Part shown: in pieces, positions 1 to 8,749 of the stretch | How positions within the stretch are numbered: the stretch's first letter is position 1 | Layout of the letters: each line of letters opens with the position of its first letter | From: Verrucomicrobiota bacterium | Lineage (GTDB): Bacteria > Verrucomicrobiota > Verrucomicrobiia > Opitutales > Intestinicryptomonadaceae | Assembly: GCA_003343565.1 (NCBI GenBank) | Contig: QALA01000037.1 | Coordinates: 1-18,808 of the forward strand | Direction: 5' to 3' | Length of the DNA stretch: 18,808 bases | Program-made: the position numbers and the translations under genes | Notes under the pieces: generated by a model | Databases searched by the model: none | The model's input: only the letters and a program-made list of their open reading frames with translations | Told to the model about the DNA's origin: nothing

Positions 1-1476
1 CGCCGCAACGGCCAGCGCCAGCGCGCCGAATGCGGCGGCAATCCCCGCGGGCTCCGGAACCTGCACGTAGCCTATGTACAGCCCGTCGGCTCCGTTGTAT
101 GTCTCGAAAACGTATTGTGTGCCCTCGTGTTCAAAGGTCTTGTACAAGTCGGTGGTAAAGTTTATCCCCTGGTCCGCGGCCTCGCTCCACGATATGACTT
201 TCTTGCCGTTTGCGGCGACGTCGTCGGTTATCAGGTATGAGAGATAGTCGTAGGGGTCGTCCCCGTTGAAATTTGCAAGGGATATTACGACTTCCCCGCT
301 GCCCGTTGCCTTGCCCGTGAAAGTGAGAGTGTCGAAAAGAAGATTTGCTCCCGTATCGTCGGTGTCGAGGCGGACGCGGATTGAGCCGCCGCCGTCTGAA
401 ACTTCGAGGTCGGCAAACACGAAGTTCCCGCCGACAGCGGAATTGGAGTTTCCGAAAGTCGCCGCCTGCGCGCCCTCGGCCTTTGCCAGCTTCAGGTTTC
501 CGTGGGTGGCGGAAGTATTTGCCGCGGCATAGTTGAGAAACAGTCCGCCGCTTATCATTGTCACGCCGTGTTCAAACAGCATGTAGTCGCCGCCGAAAGT
601 CTGGGAGTAGTTTTTGTATTCGACGATTGAGTTGTCGTCGCCGTAGGTCGCGCTCATCATGATCAGGCCGAGATTGGAGAGCGGCGCGTTGTTGGAGGAG
701 CCGAATCCGCCGCCTGAGGCGACTTCGTCTCTTACGTTGTTCGTCATGACCAAATACGCAATCCCTGTGGAACTTGCCGAGCCGGAAGTCCCAAATCCGG
801 TATTTTGGGAAAATCCGTTGACCCACACGTACGCGTCGCCGGCGATTCTGCCGCCGCTCCAAATAGAGCCGTAATTGATTATGGAGTAGGAGGCGTAGTT
901 GCTTGTGACGCGTCCCTTTATCAATACGGAAGGGTTCATGAGGGAGGATTCCGCCAGAGTGTAAACGGACGGGTGATTAGTGGAGGTGCCCATATACACG
1001 TCTCCGCCAATTGTGAGGCTGTTGATTCCGCCCCGGTCTTGGCGCGCGTCTCCAAAGGAATTGGAAGATTGGGTGTGAAAATACACATTGCCGCCTATGT
1101 TGATGTCAATGTCCCCCGCAAATCCCGTAGCATAACTCGAAAACCTGACGTCTCCGGCGACGTTTATGGACCCTCCGGACGCGGTGGTGACATTGGCGAA
1201 ATAACCCGTTCCAACGGTTAGGGAATTGAGATTTACCGATTCGGCGTTGAACGACAAATCGGTCCAATTCGGGGCGTTTCCGCCAATGACGATGTCGGAA
1301 GTTCCGTCGGCAAAGTTTGGGACGTATCCGAGAGGCGTTGAAAAATCCGCGTCGGAATACCAGTTGTCGGAAACGGAAAGGTCGGTCGACTCGGAGGAGC
1401 TTTTATAATAATAAGTATCGGCATTGGCGGCGGCAAACAGGGCTGCGGAAAGCAGAATGACGGACAATTTTTTCAT
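1..1476 (-). CDS. PEP-CTERM sorting domain protein (3' end cut by window edge)
   Basis: I read one uninterrupted frame of 492 codons from an ATG at 1476 to the left edge, with no stop. Residues 1-19 form a signal peptide (MKKLSVILLSAALFAAANA) with likely cleavage before Asp20. The body is rich in Gly, Ser, Asn and Thr, with repeated beta-type phrases such as SLTIGGDVYMG and INIGGNVYFH, like autotransporter-associated beta strands. A VPEP motif lies at about residues 473-476, followed by a hydrophobic Ala/Leu stretch; the expected arginine tail is off the window. Proteins with this tail are known to be exported by Sec and then processed by an exosortase, so an outer-surface location is inferred. 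It is a distant relative of the two plus-strand genes at the right end: NWYSDADFSTPLG matches their GYWYDSANPSNYIMG, and the last 200 residues have the same order of motifs. The ribosome site is weak. Its molecular function is unknown. Confidence 0.92.
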   Translation of the reverse strand, partial: MKKLSVILLSAALFAAANADTYYYKSSSESTDLSVSDNWYSDADFSTPLGYVPNFADGTSDIVIGGNAPNWTDLSFNAESVNLNSLTVGTGYFANVTTASGGSINVAGDVRFSSYATGFAGDIDINIGGNVYFHTQSSNSFGDARQDRGGINSLTIGGDVYMGTSTNHPSVYTLAESSLMNPSVLIKGRVTSNYASYSIINYGSIWSGGRIAGDAYVWVNGFSQNTGFGTSGSASSTGIAYLVMTNNVRDEVASGGGFGSSNNAPLSNLGLIMMSATYGDDNSIVEYKNYSQTFGGDYMLFEHGVTMISGGLFLNYAAANTSATHGNLKLAKAEGAQAATFGNSNSAVGGNFVFADLEVSDGGGSIRVRLDTDDTGANLLFDTLTFTGKATGSGEVVISLANFNGDDPYDYLSYLITDDVAANGKKVISWSEAADQGINFTTDLYKTFEHEGTQYVFETYNGADGLYIGYVQVPEPAGIAAAFGALALAVAA

Positions 1477-1516
1477 GAGTAGAGAAAAAGGCGAGGTTGA
1501 GGTTAAGAATAAAATT

Positions 1517-1544
1517 AAAATATGAGGGAATGATATAATTGCAA
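1517..1544 (-). promoter_or_regulatory. Candidate sigma-70-type promoter of the left PEP-CTERM gene
   Basis: On the minus strand TTGCAA (1544-1539) is followed after 16 bases by TATTTT (1522-1517), about 40 bases before the ATG at 1476. Spacing and position are right for a housekeeping promoter. The surrounding DNA is AT-rich compared with the genes. This rests on pattern only. Confidence 0.35.
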
Positions 1545-1570
1545 TCTTTTTCCCCGATAATCCTTTTTAG

Positions 1571-1660
1571 CCTCTCTGCCCTCTTTCCTCCTTCCTCTAC
1601 CCCTCTTTTGCTCTTCCTCTCCCCCCGTTTCCCCGCCGCTTTTTCCGCTTTCTTCTTCTC
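1571..1660. repeat. Pyrimidine-rich tract
   Basis: About 90 bases of the plus strand are almost all C and T, with only seven purines that I count. The tract lies about 100 bases upstream of the start of the left PEP-CTERM gene, so that gene's own strand is purine-rich there. Such tracts can adopt unusual DNA structure or come from replication slippage; no function is shown. Confidence 0.6.
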
Positions 1661-2014
1661 AATCTTTCATGAGTGTTGGGCATTTTTCTTTTGATGTGTT
1701 TCGTAGCCGCATGGCGCCCTTTGATGCGCCATTTAAAAATTTTGGGAAACTGAAAATTCCGAAAGACGCCGAAAAACCGCATTTGCGCCAAACGCGCCTC
1801 CGTGCCTCTTTAGCCGATTACGAATATCTTTTAGCGCCTAAAAAATTTCCGATTTGTTGCGGAATTGTGGAGTGTCCTCTTGGCGCGCGAATTGCGATGC
1901 CGTTTTTTCGGCGGCGCGTATTCGCATTTGAAAAGGCGAAAATCCGCTTTGTAGTCCCGCGCCGCGCAGTCTTTTTTGCTTTCCCCCTGCTGCATACGCA
2001 AAAGTTTTCACTCA

Positions 2015-2080
2015 TGCGCTTGCGTCTGCGTCGATGGATGTGTCTGCGTTTGTTATTGTGCCTGCGTCTGTGTTTGAGCG
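2015..2080. repeat. Degenerate 6-bp tandem array (TGCGTC-like)
   Basis: Eleven consecutive hexamers fit a TGYGTY theme: TGCGCT, TGCGTC, TGCGTC, GATGGA, TGTGTC, TGCGTT, TGTTAT, TGTGCC, TGCGTC, TGTGTT, TGAGCG. One unit (GATGGA) breaks the pattern and several have drifted. The phase stays constant at six bases, which suggests old slippage expansion followed by mutation. Confidence 0.6.
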
Positions 2081-2587
2081 CGTCGACGCGGACGCCCGTT
2101 TTCGCTTTCGGCGTGCGTATTCATGGCTGTGCGCGCGTTATTGCACCTGCGCAAAGCGGCGGCGGAGAAAATTTTTTGTCTTTCGGGAGAATGGCGCGGT
2201 TTCAAATCCGCTTCGCAGGCGCACGGCCGCCGCGCGGCATTTATTATATTTAGGGCCGTACGGGAGCGGGCGGAGTTGGGCTTTGCTTTAAGTTTTTTGC
2301 GGGCTTGCGCATCTGCACTATCTCTTTGTGCCTGTGTGCGGAGGGGCGGAAAGGCTGATAGAATGCAAAGGCCGGCGGCGGCGATGGCGCGCGCGGCAAG
2401 CCGAACTTAAAACCGGATTCGCCGCGCGGCTGTGAAAAATGCCGGAATCCGAATGGCGTCGAGCGGTTTCGGAGGGCGGAGGGGTGCGCGCGGCAAAAAA
2501 ATCGTTTCAAAACGCGCTGCGAAAACGCGGCGCGCGGAATCGGCAAAACAAAATGAAAGTTCCGCATAAAACGCCGCGGAGAATTTT

Positions 2588-2659
2588 CGCGCAAACAAGT
2601 ACGCGAGCAACCGCGCAAACGGCTGCGCAAACAACCGTGTGGGCAGCCGCGCAAAACGC
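2588..2659. repeat. Degenerate 12-bp tandem array (YGCGCAAACAAC-like)
   Basis: Six consecutive 12-base units keep perfect register: CGCGCAAACAAG, TACGCGAGCAAC, CGCGCAAACGGC, TGCGCAAACAAC, CGTGTGGGCAGC, CGCGCAAAACGC. Units 1, 3, 4 and 6 are close to each other; units 2 and 5 have diverged. The array ends 29 bases before the stop codon of the minus-strand aminotransferase, so it lies in that gene's 3' untranslated region. Confidence 0.7.
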
Positions 2660-2688
2660 TTCAGAAAATGCCGCGGGTTTTATTCGGG

Positions 2689-3867
2689 TCAGGCCTGCGC
2701 TTTGCTTAATACGCCGGAGATTATTTCGCATGCGCCGTCCATGTCTTCGTCCGTAATCGTCGGGTGGACTAAGAACATCAGGGACGTGTCGCGCATGGCG
2801 GCGGCGTTTGGGAGTTCGGCTTCCGTCTTTGTCCAGCCCCTGTCGGCAAATGCTTTTTCGGCGGATATGTTCCAGCAGGAGCCGGAAAAGCACGGCACAA
2901 AGAGGCCGGAAATTTCCTTTGCAATTTTGTCGCGCGTCCAGCCGGGCTTGAGCTTTTCAGGGCGGACAAAGCAGTAGAATTTGTAGTAGGCGTGCGTGAT
3001 GTCGGCGGGCGGAACGGTCGTCCGGACGCATGGAAAACGGCCGAGTAGGGCGTTGAGTTTTGCGGCGTGGCGGTTGCGGATTTTCGTCCACTCCGGGAGC
3101 TTGTCCAGCCAGAGCGAGCCTTGCGCGGCCTGCATTTCAGTCATGCGCCAATTCGTCCCGAACGACTCTATTAGCCAGCGGAATCCCTCCGTATGGCTGC
3201 GGTTGTAGACGGCGTCGTAGCTTTTGCCGTGGTCTTTGTACGCCCACATTTTTTTCCAGAGGGCGTCGTCGTTGCACGTCACCGCGCCGCCCTCGCCGCA
3301 GGTGGTTATGATTTTGTCCTGGCAGAAGCTCCATGCCGCGATGTCGCCTATTCCCCCGACCGGCCGTCCGCGATAGACCGCCCCGTGGGCTTGCGCGCAG
3401 TCCTCTATCACAAAGAGCCCGCGCTCCTTGGCCAGGCGCATAATCGGCTCCATGTCGCAGGGCCAACCCGCATGGTGCACCGCTATTACCGCCTTCGTTC
3501 GCGGCGTAAGGCATTTTTCGACGGACTCGGCCGTGAGGTTTTGGCTGTCCAAATCCACGTCCGCGACCACCGGCTTTGCCCCGCGCATGACTGCGGCGCT
3601 CGCCGAGGCCATGAATGTCCGGCAGGTTGTCACAACTTCGTCGCCCTCGCCGACGCCCGCCGCATAAAGCGCCAATTCCAGCGCGAGCGAGCCGTTCGCC
3701 AGCACTATGGCGTGTTTTGTTCCGGCCAGACGCGCCAATTTGCCCTCAAATTCCCCGTTTTTTGAACCCGTCCAACGGTTTACTTTTCCGCTTTTGAGCA
3801 CGTCTGAAACCGCCCGAATGTCGGCGTCGTCAAAATGCGGCCACTTTTTGAAGTTGTCCTTGTTCAT
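2689..3867 (-). CDS. DegT/DnrJ/EryC1/StrS-family PLP-dependent aminotransferase
   Basis: A 392-residue protein with the full fold-type I layout of sugar aminotransferases. These enzymes transfer an amino group, usually from glutamate, to a keto-sugar nucleotide. It opens with WPHFDDADIRAV and KVNRWTG, typical of the family N-terminus. NGSLALELAL (58-67) forms the cofactor-phosphate region, EDCAQAHGA (155-163) holds the Asp156/Gln159 pair that contacts PLP, and WSFCQDKIITTCGEGG (179-194) contains Lys185, the expected Schiff-base lysine. I chose the ATG at 3867 because MNKDNFKKWPHF fits family starts; an in-frame ATG at 3912 would add 15 unlike residues. Neither start has a clear ribosome site. 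No other sugar-nucleotide gene is adjacent, so the substrate cannot be named; surface polysaccharide or a glycan is the likely sink. It may be transcribed alone. Confidence 0.93.
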   Translation of the reverse strand: MNKDNFKKWPHFDDADIRAVSDVLKSGKVNRWTGSKNGEFEGKLARLAGTKHAIVLANGSLALELALYAAGVGEGDEVVTTCRTFMASASAAVMRGAKPVVADVDLDSQNLTAESVEKCLTPRTKAVIAVHHAGWPCDMEPIMRLAKERGLFVIEDCAQAHGAVYRGRPVGGIGDIAAWSFCQDKIITTCGEGGAVTCNDDALWKKMWAYKDHGKSYDAVYNRSHTEGFRWLIESFGTNWRMTEMQAAQGSLWLDKLPEWTKIRNRHAAKLNALLGRFPCVRTTVPPADITHAYYKFYCFVRPEKLKPGWTRDKIAKEISGLFVPCFSGSCWNISAEKAFADRGWTKTEAELPNAAAMRDTSLMFLVHPTITDEDMDGACEIISGVLSKAQA

Positions 3868-4117
3868 GATAATAAGAGTCGTGATGAAATTGGGGCGCAG
3901 ACCGAATGTCAAAGCATTTTTGATTTGCGGCTTGCCGCGTGATTCCTGCGGTTGCCGCGTTTGAAGCGCGCAAAAATAAGCGGGGTTTTTATGGGAAGAC
4001 GCGGCGGGAGAAGGCGTTGTCGAAGGCCGTTTTTTGGTCCGATTTCGAGGGAGGGTAAAGATAGAAGTCTCAAGGGAGCCGGGCTTGAAAATATGCCGCC
4101 GCGATTCGTTTGCGTGC

Positions 4118-4180
4118 GTCGTCGGCTTCCTCTTTAGGTGTCGGTCGCCTCGGCCGCATTATGGCGCGAGAGAGCGGAGG
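4118..4180. repeat. Imperfect direct repeat, copy A
   Basis: This segment aligns by eye nearly end to end with 4428-4494. Shared blocks include GTCGTCGGCTT, TCGCCTCG/CCGCCTCG and TTATGGCGCG, with scattered substitutions and a short insertion near the end. Copy A lies entirely in non-coding DNA. Confidence 0.65.
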
Positions 4181-4280
4181 CGCGGACAAACGCTTTGCGC
4201 GCCGCCGCGTTTTTTAGCGCGCTTTTTATGTTTGCGGATTGCGGGATTTTACTTTGCAGAAATAAGCCTGCGTTTGAAAA

Positions 4281-4318
4281 GCGCCTTCTGCCGCCGCCGG
4301 TTTTCCGGCGGAGGGCGC
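4281..4318 (-). terminator. Candidate terminator hairpin for the clpX-like/menG transcript
   Basis: A perfect 7-bp stem (CCGCCGG at 4294-4300 with CCGGCGG at 4305-4311) closes on a four-base loop. Outer GCGCC/GGCGC arms (4281-4285, 4314-4318) extend it with an asymmetric bulge. On the minus strand it is followed by TTTTCAAACG. It lies about 150 bases beyond the menG stop. The short T-run makes it a moderate candidate. Confidence 0.45.
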
Positions 4319-4427
4319 AATGGAGCCGCTTTGGGCTCGCGTCGTCTTTGCGGAATTATTGGCTTTTTTTTGCCGCGTAAGCATGCGGAATTTTCGGATA
4401 CGCCCCGTCGCAGCGCCGCTTGTGTTT

Positions 4428-4494
4428 GTCGTCGGCTTTCCTTTCAGGCTTCGGCCGCCTCGACCGCGTTATGGCGCGGGAGAACGGGCGGAGG
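4428..4494. repeat. Imperfect direct repeat, copy B (overlaps menG 3' end)
   Basis: Partner of 4118-4180. Positions 4469-4494 encode the last residues and stop codon of menG on the minus strand, so the repeat spans the gene's end and its 3' flank. Copy A therefore looks like a duplicated remnant of the menG tail, or both are copies of a dispersed element that met the gene end. Confidence 0.65.
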
Positions 4495-5220
4495 TGACGG
4501 CGACGAAGCCGAACATCATCGGGCGGGTTTGCACGCGGTCGAATCCCGCGTTGCGAAATATTTGTTCGACTTCGGGGCGGGCCGGATAGCGCAGGGTGCT
4601 TTCGCCCAAGTAGAGGTAGTCGCTCCATTTGCCTCCCGCGGCCGCGCCGATTGCGGGAACTATCCACTTCATGAAGGCGTATTGCGCCGGAGAGAAAATT
4701 TTTTTCGTCCGCGCGACTTCGAGGCAGTGGAACATCGCCCCCTTTTTCAGAACGCGCCTTATTTCCTTAAGGCACGCCGTGCGGTTTTTGAAATTTCGGA
4801 ATCCGAACGCCGCCGTCGCCCCTGAAAACGTCCCGTCGGCAAACGGGAGACGCTCGCAGTCGGCCTCTGTAAATTCCGCGCGGGCAAGCAGGTTTTTTTC
4901 CGGATATTTCGCGTCCGCGTCCGCGATTTTTTTGCGCGCCTTTTCCAGCATGGGCGCGCAGAAATCCGCGCCCGTCACCCGCGCGCCGGGGTGCGCTTTC
5001 AGTATTTCCAGCGCGACGTCCCCGCTCCCGCAGGCGGCGTCCAAAAAAGCGGGAGCCGCGTCGCTTTGCGCGCCGCTTAGCAGCGCGCGGACCAGCCTCC
5101 TTCGCCATATGACGTCGAGCCCCATGCACATCGCGCGGTTTGCGGCGTCGTACGTCTTTGACGCGCGGGCGAACATTTGCCTGACGTCTTCCGGATTTCT
5201 TGCGTCGGGATCGGGAGGGG

Positions 5221-5224
<4 letters not shown>
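4469..5224 (-). CDS. menG: Demethylmenaquinone (or ubiquinone-pathway) C-methyltransferase, MenG/UbiE family
   Basis: A 251-residue class I SAM methyltransferase that makes the last C-methylation in menaquinone synthesis, or the equivalent step for ubiquinone. The family N-terminus is clear: MFARASKTYDAANRAMCMGL then DVIWRRRLV (residues 17-45). The SAM-binding motif I is LDAACGSGD (61-69). The region ADCERLPFADGTF and FGFRNFKNR (121-148) and the signature RVLKKGAMFHCLEV (157-170) are typical, as is YLGESTLRYP near the C-terminus. The ATG at 5224 overlaps the stop of the upstream ATPase gene as ATGA, which points to translational coupling; an upstream in-frame ATG at 5305 would add an arginine-rich stretch inside the neighbour and is unlikely. 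Menaquinone is the more likely product for the suggested phylum, but the quinone type cannot be read from this gene. An imperfect copy of its 3' end lies at 4118-4180. Confidence 0.93.
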
Positions 5225-6828
<1,604 letters not shown>

Positions 6829-6862
6829 GTTTGCGCGCGTTTAAAAATTGATTATCGTCAAA

Positions 6863-6890
6863 ATTATTTCGGCTTTCGCGCAAATCGCAA
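6863..6890 (-). promoter_or_regulatory. Candidate promoter of the clpX-like/menG operon
   Basis: On the minus strand TTGCGA (6890-6885) is separated by 16 bases from AATAAT (6868-6863). This would give a leader of under 35 bases before the ATG at 6828. No ribosome site is obvious before that ATG. Confidence 0.35.
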
Positions 6891-6923
6891 AACTTTTGTT
6901 GGCGCGCCGCGGGAGATTTTTTG

Positions 6924-7037
6924 TTGACATCGGGACGCGTATATTGAGTGTAGGGGATATTTGATTGTTCGCGTTCCGGCGCCCCTGCGCGCCGCGCGAA
7001 AGAAGCGTCCCAAACTGAATATACACTGAATATATAC
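6924..7037 (+). promoter_or_regulatory. HU-operon control region with repeated AT-rich motif
   Basis: TTGACA (6924-6929) is a consensus -35 box but has no good -10 at the normal distance. A GTATATTGAGTGTA motif begins at 6939. Its near reverse complement TACACTGAATATATAC occurs at 7022-7037, just before the ribosome site. The downstream part also contains a direct repeat, ACTGAATATAC followed by ACTGAATATATAC (7014-7037). The arrangement could be an operator bound by a dimer, a long-range RNA hairpin, or overlapping -10 elements (TATACA at 7020-7025). Confidence 0.35.
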
Positions 7038-7054
7038 GAAAAGGACAGACAAAT

Positions 7055-7414
7055 ATGGCAATGCAAAATCTTACCAAAAGGGAAATCGTTCAGCAAATTT
7101 ATCAGGACAAAAAGGAATGCCGCGAAGGCGAGATTCTTCAGAATAACGTAAAGGACATCGTCCAGCGCACTCTCGACATACTTGCGCAGTCGCTTGCGGA
7201 GGGCAGGAACGTGGAGCTGCGCAATTTTGGCGTGTTTGAGGTCCAGGTTCGCAAGCCGCGCATCGGCAGAAATCCGACGCGCCCGGACAACGACGTGGTA
7301 ATCCCGAAGCGCGCCATCGTAAAGTTCAAGGCCGGCAAGGAGCTGAAGGCCGCGCTGAAGAAAATCGACTTGTCTTTGGTCGAGCGCAACAAGGCTTCGC
7401 GGGCGAGGAAGTAG
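7055..7414 (+). CDS. HU/IHF-family nucleoid DNA-binding protein
   Basis: A 119-residue histone-like protein that bends and compacts DNA as a dimer. The helical N-terminal body (LTKREIVQQIYQ to LDILAQSLAEG) is followed by the signature NVELRNFGVFEVQVR (52-66) and the DNA-contacting beta arm PRIGRNPTRPDNDVVIPKR (68-86), with the conserved intercalating proline in GRNP. It is longer than usual (90-100 residues) because of a basic tail ending NKASRARK. AAAGGA lies about ten bases before the ATG at 7055; a second in-frame ATG is at 7061. It is the first gene of a plus-strand operon: its stop is two bases before hisS. HU and IHF subfamilies cannot be separated safely by eye; the GRNP arm is shared with both. 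Confidence 0.95.
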   Translation: MAMQNLTKREIVQQIYQDKKECREGEILQNNVKDIVQRTLDILAQSLAEGRNVELRNFGVFEVQVRKPRIGRNPTRPDNDVVIPKRAIVKFKAGKELKAALKKIDLSLVERNKASRARK

Positions 7415-7416
7415 GC

Positions 7417-8733
7417 ATGTTCAGGACTCTTCCCGGTTTTCGCGCGCTTTATCCCGAAGATTGCGCCCGGCGTAATTTCATTTTTGAAAAGTGGCGCAAG
7501 ACCGCCGAGTCCTTCGGTTTCCGCCAGTTCGACCCTCCCGTGTTGGAGCAGGTCGAGCTGTTTACCGAAAAGAGCGGCGAGGAAATCAAGTCGCAGCTGT
7601 TTGAATTTTCGGACAAGGGGGGCAGAGCGGTCTCTCTCAGGCCGGAGATGACGCCGTCGCTGGCGCGCATGGTCGGCGAGAAGGCGGGGGCCATAAGGCG
7701 TCCGGTAAAATGGTTTGCCATCGGCGAAAACTACCGCTACGAGCGCCAGCAAAAAGGCAGGCTGCGCGCGTTTTACCAATTCAATGCGGACATTTTGGGA
7801 GAGGAGTCCGTCTTTGCGGACGCGGAGATAATCGCGCTGCTGATAGAGTCGTTGCGCGCGTTCGGGCTGACTTCGGACGAGTTCAAGCTGCGCCTCGGAG
7901 ACAGGAAATTGTGGGCTCTCTTTCTGAAGGGCGCAGGCATTCCGGAGGAGGGAATCGTTCCTGCGCTGTCGGCCATAGACAAGGTTGAGAAGGTCTCGCC
8001 GGAGGCCTTCGAGGAAATTCTTTGCGCCGCGCTTGGCGGCGGGGGCGCGGGGGCGTCGGCGCTGGCCGAAAAGATACGCGCGTTCATAGGGCTGGCGGAT
8101 TTGGGCTCGATTCGCGCGGCGTTTGACGGAGACTCGGCCGCGTCGGAGGAGGCGCGCGGAAGGCTGGACGAGTGGGATCGCCTTTTGGGGATTCTCGGCG
8201 CGATGGGAGTCGGCGATTTTGTGAAGCCGGATTTGGGCATAGTCCGCGGGTTGGCCTATTATACGGGATTTGTGTTTGAGGCCTTTCAGACCGTCGGCAC
8301 GGGAAGGGCGCTCGCCGGAGGCGGCCGGTACGACAACCTCGTGGGAAAGCTCGGATACCAGGACATGTGCGCGGTCGGTTTTGGAATGGGCGACGTCACT
8401 GTGGGCGACCTTCTCGATTTGGTCGGCAAGGGCGGCTCGTCGGAACGCCCGCCGGAGGCGTACTTCGTCATGGGCTGCGAGGAGGCCAGAACCCCCGCTT
8501 TGGAAATGGTCTCCCGTTTGCGCCGCGCGGGAATCGGGGCGGAGTATCCGTTTAAGCTTCAGGCATTCGGCAAGCAGTTTAAGCAGGCGGCCGCTTCCGG
8601 AGCCAAATTTGCCGTGGTTTTGGGCGCGGAGGAGCTGGCCGGAGGATTTGTCAAGGTTAAGAATCTTCGGGATTCCTCCGAGATAAAGGTGGAACGGGAC
8701 GCCGTCGAGGCCTTCCTGAAGGGCGAACTTTAA
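7417..8733 (+). CDS. hisS: Histidine--tRNA ligase
   Basis: A 438-residue class II aminoacyl-tRNA synthetase that charges tRNA-His in the cytoplasm. Motif 2 is RYERQQKGRLRAFYQFN (107-123), the histidine-specific loop is IVRGLAYYTGFVFE (275-288), and motif 3 with its glycine run is ALAGGGRYDNLV (298-309). The C-terminal anticodon-binding domain covers about residues 345-438. The length is normal. The usual Asp in the RGLDYY loop is Ala here (RGLAYY), a variant I believe also occurs in other lineages. The start is fixed by the upstream HU stop two bases away, with the GAGG of the HU 3' end acting as ribosome site. The gene is followed after 16 bases by a secreted-protein gene, so three genes probably share one mRNA. 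Confidence 0.97.
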   Translation: MFRTLPGFRALYPEDCARRNFIFEKWRKTAESFGFRQFDPPVLEQVELFTEKSGEEIKSQLFEFSDKGGRAVSLRPEMTPSLARMVGEKAGAIRRPVKWFAIGENYRYERQQKGRLRAFYQFNADILGEESVFADAEIIALLIESLRAFGLTSDEFKLRLGDRKLWALFLKGAGIPEEGIVPALSAIDKVEKVSPEAFEEILCAALGGGGAGASALAEKIRAFIGLADLGSIRAAFDGDSAASEEARGRLDEWDRLLGILGAMGVGDFVKPDLGIVRGLAYYTGFVFEAFQTVGTGRALAGGGRYDNLVGKLGYQDMCAVGFGMGDVTVGDLLDLVGKGGSSERPPEAYFVMGCEEARTPALEMVSRLRRAGIGAEYPFKLQAFGKQFKQAAASGAKFAVVLGAEELAGGFVKVKNLRDSSEIKVERDAVEAFLKGEL

Positions 8734-8749
8734 AAACTGAAGAACGGAA

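Larger units (their letters stand above)
1477..2688. other. 1.2-kb non-coding region with low-complexity repeats
   Basis: No frame here looks like a protein I recognise. The longest open frame (1669-2253, plus) gives an Arg/Phe/Leu-rich product with no domain, no signal and no good ribosome site. The region instead holds a pyrimidine-rich tract (1571-1660), a hairpin with a 7-bp stem at 1711-1732, a small TTTTAG/CTAAAA hairpin at 1829-1843, a degenerate 6-bp array (2015-2080) and a 12-bp array (2588-2659). Runs of A or T mixed with GCGC-rich blocks give a texture unlike the flanking genes and like the other long gap at 9767-10970. A decayed gene or an untranslated RNA cannot be excluded. Confidence 0.6.
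3868..4468. other. Intergenic region between aminotransferase and menG genes
   Basis: About 600 bases with no supported gene. It holds one arm of an imperfect repeat (4118-4180) whose partner (4428-4494) runs into the menG 3' end, and a strong hairpin at 4281-4318. Several T-runs alternate with GCGC-rich segments. A long plus-strand open frame across it lies largely antisense to menG and shows no recognisable protein features. Confidence 0.55.

Noticed and set aside
1669..2253. A 194-codon plus-strand open frame in the left gap
   Set aside because: The product is Arg/Phe/Leu-rich with no domain or signal, there is no good ribosome site, and the frame crosses the hexamer array. GC-rich DNA gives such frames by chance.
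2588..2659. CRISPR-like array
   Set aside because: Units are 12 bases and contiguous, without spacers, and no cas gene is near.
2439..2756. Plus-strand frame that translates the 12-bp array as an Ala-Gln-Thr repeat
   Set aside because: It overlaps the end of the aminotransferase gene on the other strand and has no other coding signs.
4520..4550. T-loop-like GGTCGAATCC suggesting a tRNA
   Set aside because: It is inside menG coding sequence and no acceptor or anticodon stem can be drawn around it.
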